Source of the DNA: Prolixibacteraceae bacterium
GTDB lineage: Bacteria > Bacteroidota > Bacteroidia > Bacteroidales > Prolixibacteraceae
DNA: 56,700 bases
Reading direction: 5' to 3'
Assembly (NCBI GenBank): GCA_023228025.1
Contig: JALOCD010000008.1
Span: forward strand, 1 to 56,700
Below the pieces are notes generated by a model. The model searched no databases. It saw only the letters and a list, made by a program, of their open reading frames with translations, and was not told the DNA's origin. The translations under genes and the position numbers were made by a program. How positions within the stretch are numbered: position 1 is the stretch's first letter; each line of letters starts with the position of its first letter. Positions 52,032 through 56,700 of this stretch are shown here, in pieces.

Positions 52032-53312
52032 TTATTTTAGTAAAGTGCCGTCAACCAGTATTTTGCCTACATACCAATTGTATTCTTTGTAGTCATCCGC
52101 ATTTTTAATAACCTCATTCCTTTTTTTGAGGATCAGCGCTTTGTCGAAGGGTTCACATAATGTTTTGAATACGATCTTGTGCCTTTTATTCTTTAAATCG
52201 TCAATCAGAAAGTAATTCATCCTTTTGTAAGTGCAGTAGGCATCGAAACGGTAGATTGTGTCTTTTACCGCGCCGTCAATCTCAACAACAATCCGTCCGG
52301 CATCCGGGCCCATGACATCGTACGCGCCAATCGCCCTACCCTTAAACCGAAGGGATAAGGTTTCTCCCGACTGACCGGCTTTCCCGATGAATTTGAGATA
52401 CCTTCCGAAACCCGATAATGATGGTGATTCATTGATGTTCAATACTTTCCAATTTTTGCTCAATTTCACCTCTTTCAAATCAACCATTTGTGTCCTGGCA
52501 AAATATTCAGGGACAAGTGGCCTGGAAAGTTTGTGTTTTGAACTCTTCACTGAAGCATTTGGGATCATTGATTCGAATGATCGTTTCAGAATATCCTGGT
52601 AAATAACATGTCCCGTTTCGGGATAGGGGTGCACCCCATCGCGGCTAAATACTTTTATCCCATTTACTTCAAGTGTATTTCCCGTTAGGATCAATTGATG
52701 GTTGGTCACCATTCTTGCTACTTCAAAACCAAAGTTGATGGAGGGTATGCCATAATGATCGGCCACCTTTTCCATATTTTCAGCCGAATTCGGCAGAATT
52801 CCTTTCTGCTCAGTTTCAAGATAATCCCCTTTGATGGTATAAACAAAGCAAATATCGGTAAAAGGGTTTTGTTGCAAGGTTTGTCTGACAATTCCCTCCA
52901 TTGAACGAAGAATTTTTTGAGAAGCAGTGTTGCCATCGTTCACGGCAAATTCCACAAAAACCAGGTCGGGCTTGAAATTCAGAACATGATCACGTAACCT
53001 GAAAACGCCAAAATCTGATCCGGTTCCCCCGATTGCGGCATTAATTTCCGAGAATTTCGCTTTGGGGAAACGCTGTTTAAACCAATTCAGGGAAGAAACC
53101 CGCCATCCATTTTGTGCCGTGATGCTTCCGCCCAGATAGGCCACTTTGACAGAATCGCCATTCATTGCCTTTGCAAAAAAGTTGGGCAGGCCATTGCGGA
53201 CTGCAAAATCCTTAACTTCTCTTTGGCTTGATTCACCGATCAATGCACCAATAACCGGAATTGGTTGGAAAATAGATATAAACAGAAACAGAACTAAAGT
53301 TATCTTCTTCAT
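52032..53312 (-). CDS. SGNH/GDSL hydrolase (carbohydrate esterase-like)
   Basis: Exported esterase of 426 aa. Signal peptide to ~23 (LVLFLFISIFQPIPVIGA). SGNH blocks: AYLGGSITAQNGW (catalytic Ser), GGTGSDFG (Gly), FVEFAVNDGN (Asn) and SRDGVHPYPETGH (Asp/His). A ~150-residue C-terminal beta domain follows, possibly carbohydrate-binding. In a glycosidase operon it probably removes acetyl groups from the polysaccharide. 30 bp after the GH2 gene and 25 bp before a GH97 gene. Confidence 0.88.
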   Translation of the reverse strand: MKKITLVLFLFISIFQPIPVIGALIGESSQREVKDFAVRNGLPNFFAKAMNGDSVKVAYLGGSITAQNGWRVSSLNWFKQRFPKAKFSEINAAIGGTGSDFGVFRLRDHVLNFKPDLVFVEFAVNDGNTASQKILRSMEGIVRQTLQQNPFTDICFVYTIKGDYLETEQKGILPNSAENMEKVADHYGIPSINFGFEVARMVTNHQLILTGNTLEVNGIKVFSRDGVHPYPETGHVIYQDILKRSFESMIPNASVKSSKHKLSRPLVPEYFARTQMVDLKEVKLSKNWKVLNINESPSLSGFGRYLKFIGKAGQSGETLSLRFKGRAIGAYDVMGPDAGRIVVEIDGAVKDTIYRFDAYCTYKRMNYFLIDDLKNKRHKIVFKTLCEPFDKALILKKRNEVIKNADDYKEYNWYVGKILVDGTLLK

Positions 53313-53342
53313 TTATAATCTAATGAATTGGTTAAACGGTAT

Positions 53343-56300
53343 TTAATTATTCAGCAATAATTTCTGAAAATTATAAGCAGTTGGATTATATAAAATCCTG
53401 TCAATCAGTTGCAATTCACAAATCCGGAACAGACCTTTCCCATATTTCAGTTCGGATGCGGCCATCACCGCTCCTTTGTCGGCTACCCAGTTTGAGGCGC
53501 CACTTGACAGGATTGGTCTCCATTCGGGAGCAGAAATGGTATAGGCCAGAATAGGCTCGATGTAGCCTTTTGCTCCATTGTACCACATATTGAAATCGAA
53601 TGGTTTGAAGTTTTTTACCAGGGAATGGCCGGTGCCCGGAGAGACAAAATAGTAATCTCCCATGGTGGTTTTTTCGATCAAAACGGATGTGCCTCCAACC
53701 CGATATCGTTGTGCCGGAAGTTCAATGAATATGAGCTTTTTCCCCTGATTTACCAATTCGTTGATATGCTTTTCCGCTTGTGTATATTGTGCAAAATCGT
53801 CCACTAAAATTACATCTGCTGTTTCGGCAGAGAGGGCTGTGGTGTACCCGGCTTGTTGAACCAGTTGCGCCGCTTTACCGGTTTTTTCGCCAAGAACAAA
53901 AACCACTTTTTTCGAAGGGAAGGCTTTTGGAAAGAGGTCAAACCTGAATTCGTTCTGACTGATGCTTTCGCCCTTTTCATTCACCAGCGCAATGCGAATG
54001 GTACAGGCCGAACGTGATGATACCTTTGGCGTTTTAAATTTCAGGAACCCCTGAAACTGCGAACTGTTGATTGGGATGTTGGCAGTAATCTGATTGGCAA
54101 ATACTACCTTTCCATCTTTTTCAAGCTGATATTTGAGTTGGTATCCGGATGGAAATGTATTGAGATCATTGCATACCCAGGCTTCAATGGCAGTTTCCTC
54201 GCCTGAAAAGAACTGGTTCCGGTCGCTGCGCAAGGAAACCATCAACGGTTGCAATGCATTTCGGTAGGCAAAGTATGCCTTCTTGGGCTGGCGGTCAACA
54301 TCCATGATCGTTTTCATCCATCCGGCCGGCCAGGCATCGATAAAGAGATGGATGGCAAATGAGACCATGCGCGGATCGCGACGGAACGATTCGGTGACAA
54401 ACCTCATGGCCCATGCCTGGTAATCCTGGCTGGCTTCAATCCAGTCGTTCAGCGAGTGTTGGGTATTGTACCACATGTAATGAAACCGGTGCGTTTGCGA
54501 CAGGGCTATGCGGTTGGCATTCCAATTCTTCTCCTCTTCCTTTTCATTGGGCAACCATGACTTTGGATAATATTTCTGCATCACGTTGAGCGGATCAAGC
54601 CCTTCCGCCCCAAACTCGCCGCAACCATAATTCCACCCCGGTTTTACCAGTTGCCAGTATCCTTTGTACATCTTGCCTAAGCCCAGACCATGACCGTTGT
54701 ACCAGGTGTTGTAGCAATGGTTATCGGGTAGTCCGGGAGATGGCGGATCATAATCACCGTCACCGGCTTTGATTACCCGGTCCGGATTGGAGAGCAGAAC
54801 CACCTGGTCGAGCGCTTTGAAAAAACGGTAAAATTCGGATAGATCATTCAGACATCGCTGCGGATGACCCTCGGCATTCGGAAAGCGTTCGTTGATGTAG
54901 GTTACCATGATGGTTGAAGGATGTTTTCGCACCAACCGTTCCATCTCTTCTGCCTGCTTAATGGCTTCAGTCACCTTGTTTCTCCTGACAACACCAAACA
55001 AAGGGAGATCGGTCTGGTTCAGCATGCCCAGACGGTCGCAATATTCGTACACTTCGGGTTGCACCGGACGTTGGGTAAAACGAAGGTAGTTTAGGTTGCA
55101 CAGTTTGGCCAGCAGGATGTCGTCCCGCAACTGATCCAGTTTTTTTGTCTTAACATCCTGCTGTTCAAATCCCATGGTATTAGCTCCCCGTAAACGGATC
55201 ATCTTTCCATTCAGGTACATATTCCCCTTGGGAGAACTGATGGTATCCATGGTAAAACTCCGCATTCCGAATTGCTGAACGCGGCTGTCAGTCAGGTATC
55301 CTTTTGCATCGTACACTTTTATCTGCATCTGGTAAAGCCAGGGATTTTCAGGTTCCCACAACCTGAAATTTTTCAATTTGACAGGTATCCGCAGGTAATT
55401 TACCCCGTATCCCATTTTCAGGCGTTTCTGTTCCCAGTCGGTCGGTTTGGCCAAATCGCCCACTCCCGGGATATAGGTAGTCGCAGGAATATATTCATAA
55501 TCCTCCACCATTGTGTCCCGGAAATTCTGCCCATATACCGATAGTTTCAGTTTGGCATCCGCCGGATATTGAGAGAAATTGTTCAGCTCCACCCAGGTTT
55601 CAGCAATGGAATCCTTCAAAAGCGGACGAACGAAGATGTCGTTGATATGTAGTGGCGATCGGGATTCCAAATAACAATCCTGGCTGATGCCCATGCCTGG
55701 AAGGCAGATGTGCCAGCCAAGATCAGGATCATCAAACCCCAAGCCGGTTGCCGCATATATTTTGTCGCCAACGTTATAATTTCCCTGGTCATCCTTCCCA
55801 TTCTGGGTGGCATAATCGTTTTCAACTTTGACCAGTATGCAGTTTTTTCCAGGTTTTGCGATTTTGGAGACTTCGAATTCGAATGGGGCAAAAAACCCTT
55901 CGTGTGTTCCGCATAAGCTCCCGTTCACAAAAACCGAAGCTTTGTAATCGACTCCTTTGAAACATATGAAAAGGCTTCCTTTGGATAATTCCCCGGCGCT
56001 AAGGTCAACCTCTTTGCGGTAATAGGTAACTGCCCTTCCGAGCGGGGGACCGAAATGTGGAATGGTAACTTTTTCCCACTTGCCATCGCCCCGAAGTGTT
56101 GAAGTAAAATCACTGAGATCAGCCGGAGTTTCAATCCTCCAGTTAAATTCTGAAAGGGGAATTTTAGTTCTGGTTTCGGCCGGGACCGGGGCCAGGTTTT
56201 GCATGAATGGCTCGTACCTTTTCCGGATTTTGTCCAGCTCGGCATACAATTCCTCTTTTGTCGAGATGGGTTTCACAGCCTTAAAAACCGATCCGGGATG

Positions 56301-56477
56301 GTGGTTTACCGGCAAATTGATTTCAGGAAGCGCCGGTGGCTGAGGTTCAGTGAGCAGATTTGTCCGGGTATTGTACGTTCGGGTGGCAATATCGGCAAAC
56401 TTGTCCTGAGAATAGACCTCACCAAAAGCAAAGAAATTGCTTATGAAAAGAATCAATAATGTAATCCTATTAACCAT
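53343..56477 (-). CDS. Glycoside hydrolase family 2 enzyme (beta-galactosidase/mannosidase-like)
   Basis: A 1044-aa exported glycosidase. Signal peptide to ~23. N-terminal sugar-binding jelly roll (~140-290; KGSLFICFKGVDYKASVFVN then HEGFFAPFEFEVS), Ig-like domain, then a TIM barrel from ~420 (MYLNGKMIRLRGANTMGFEQ). The acid/base Glu is in MVTYINERFPN and the nucleophile probably in GCGEFGAEGLDP. More beta domains follow, and the last ~200 residues are of unclear type. First gene of the operon; no SusC/SusD pair or regulator is inside the window. Exact linkage specificity cannot be read. Confidence 0.88.
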   Translation of the reverse strand: MVNRITLLILFISNFFAFGEVYSQDKFADIATRTYNTRTNLLTEPQPPALPEINLPVNHHPGSVFKAVKPISTKEELYAELDKIRKRYEPFMQNLAPVPAETRTKIPLSEFNWRIETPADLSDFTSTLRGDGKWEKVTIPHFGPPLGRAVTYYRKEVDLSAGELSKGSLFICFKGVDYKASVFVNGSLCGTHEGFFAPFEFEVSKIAKPGKNCILVKVENDYATQNGKDDQGNYNVGDKIYAATGLGFDDPDLGWHICLPGMGISQDCYLESRSPLHINDIFVRPLLKDSIAETWVELNNFSQYPADAKLKLSVYGQNFRDTMVEDYEYIPATTYIPGVGDLAKPTDWEQKRLKMGYGVNYLRIPVKLKNFRLWEPENPWLYQMQIKVYDAKGYLTDSRVQQFGMRSFTMDTISSPKGNMYLNGKMIRLRGANTMGFEQQDVKTKKLDQLRDDILLAKLCNLNYLRFTQRPVQPEVYEYCDRLGMLNQTDLPLFGVVRRNKVTEAIKQAEEMERLVRKHPSTIMVTYINERFPNAEGHPQRCLNDLSEFYRFFKALDQVVLLSNPDRVIKAGDGDYDPPSPGLPDNHCYNTWYNGHGLGLGKMYKGYWQLVKPGWNYGCGEFGAEGLDPLNVMQKYYPKSWLPNEKEEEKNWNANRIALSQTHRFHYMWYNTQHSLNDWIEASQDYQAWAMRFVTESFRRDPRMVSFAIHLFIDAWPAGWMKTIMDVDRQPKKAYFAYRNALQPLMVSLRSDRNQFFSGEETAIEAWVCNDLNTFPSGYQLKYQLEKDGKVVFANQITANIPINSSQFQGFLKFKTPKVSSRSACTIRIALVNEKGESISQNEFRFDLFPKAFPSKKVVFVLGEKTGKAAQLVQQAGYTTALSAETADVILVDDFAQYTQAEKHINELVNQGKKLIFIELPAQRYRVGGTSVLIEKTTMGDYYFVSPGTGHSLVKNFKPFDFNMWYNGAKGYIEPILAYTISAPEWRPILSSGASNWVADKGAVMAASELKYGKGLFRICELQLIDRILYNPTAYNFQKLLLNN

Positions 56478-56537
56478 GATATGAAAGCGTTGAATTTAAT
56501 CGACTTTGTATGCCCATTACAATTCTGTTTTGACTAA

Positions 56538-56684
56538 TCAGCACGACCTTTTCCCGTCAATGTCCCTAAAGTCGATTTCGAATGTTTCGTTGTTGTGCAG
56601 GATAATGGTTGCACCCAGGGCCGACCAGTTTGCTGTTACCTCAGTGATGGTTAGTTCTTTGATGGGTGATAACTCCTCATCGGT
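56538..56684 (-). pseudogene. 3' end of an unidentified gene with an in-frame TAG
   Basis: On the minus strand a frame of 48 codons reads like real protein (ELTITEVTANWSALGATIIL, then FEIDFRDIDGKRSC) and ends in TGA at 56538. It has no start codon and is preceded by an in-frame TAG at 56685-56687, with open frame again beyond it to the window edge. It may be the broken end of a gene or a chance frame. The 60 bp before the GH2 start otherwise show nothing. Confidence 0.3.
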
Positions 56685-56700
56685 CTATTCGCTGTCGTCC

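Overview
The window comes from a member of the phylum Bacteroidota. Three genes belong to the type IX secretion system that is confined to this phylum (PorV, a PorP/SprF-type protein, PorZ). Several genes have the Bacteroidota promoter form (TTTG or TTG, 19 bp, then TAnnTTTG) and few have a visible Shine-Dalgarno site. SPOR/HU, GIN-domain, GH97 and twin-arginine Gfo/Idh/MocA proteins fit the same group. I would guess a Bacteroidales/Marinilabiliales-type environmental saccharolytic bacterium, but nothing here fixes the genus.

Layout. 1-4,624: a CDF metal exporter, two exported Gfo/Idh/MocA oxidoreductases and a URO-D-fold methyltransferase-like protein. 4,637-10,796 (minus): an exported purple-acid-phosphatase-like enzyme, PorV and a large exported transglutaminase-like protein that lacks its catalytic Cys and His. 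10,870-16,245: a small membrane protein, then a coupled TPR / polyphosphate kinase / helical-repeat operon on the minus strand. 16,394-23,160 is the accessory region. It holds AT-rich minus-strand genes separated by two copies of a ~115-bp attC-like hairpin element, a 205-bp-period palindromic array beside a Y1 (IS200/RAYT-like) transposase, a duplicated 3' end of the PorP-like gene, a 30-bp inverted-repeat element, a RelE/ParE-type toxin-antitoxin pair and a 21-bp-period array abutting the PorP-like gene.

23,289-46,551 is mostly core: riboflavin synthase, a broken M19 dipeptidase, an HU/SPOR protein, galE, a dTDP-glucose dehydratase, an aldo/keto reductase, dusB, a CPBP protease, tRNA-Arg(CCU), an aminotransferase-fold protein without its PLP-binding residues, recO, the metF-rdgB-porZ operon, rnr, a TetR regulator, a GIN-domain lipoprotein, tatA and a lytM-dxr-rseP operon. 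At 46,672 lies the initiator tRNA gene. Its 3' end and terminator are repeated 1.2 kb further on as a 52-bp direct repeat, and a DinD-family gene lies between the copies, as in a minimal tRNA-targeted island. 48,102-56,477 is a minus-strand carbohydrate operon: GH2, SGNH/GDSL esterase, GH97, GH97, all with signal peptides.

How the parts fit. PorV, PorP-like and PorZ belong to outer-membrane protein export and surface anchoring. The GH/esterase operon and the epimerase/dehydratase genes handle glycans outside and inside the cell. The more unusual points are the two apparent pseudoenzymes (aminotransferase fold and transglutaminase fold), the deletion that removes the HxD metal site from the M19 dipeptidase, the attC-like elements with no integrase in view, the transposase/palindrome array and the fMet-tRNA mini-island. 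Everything below is by eye; no search or alignment was run.
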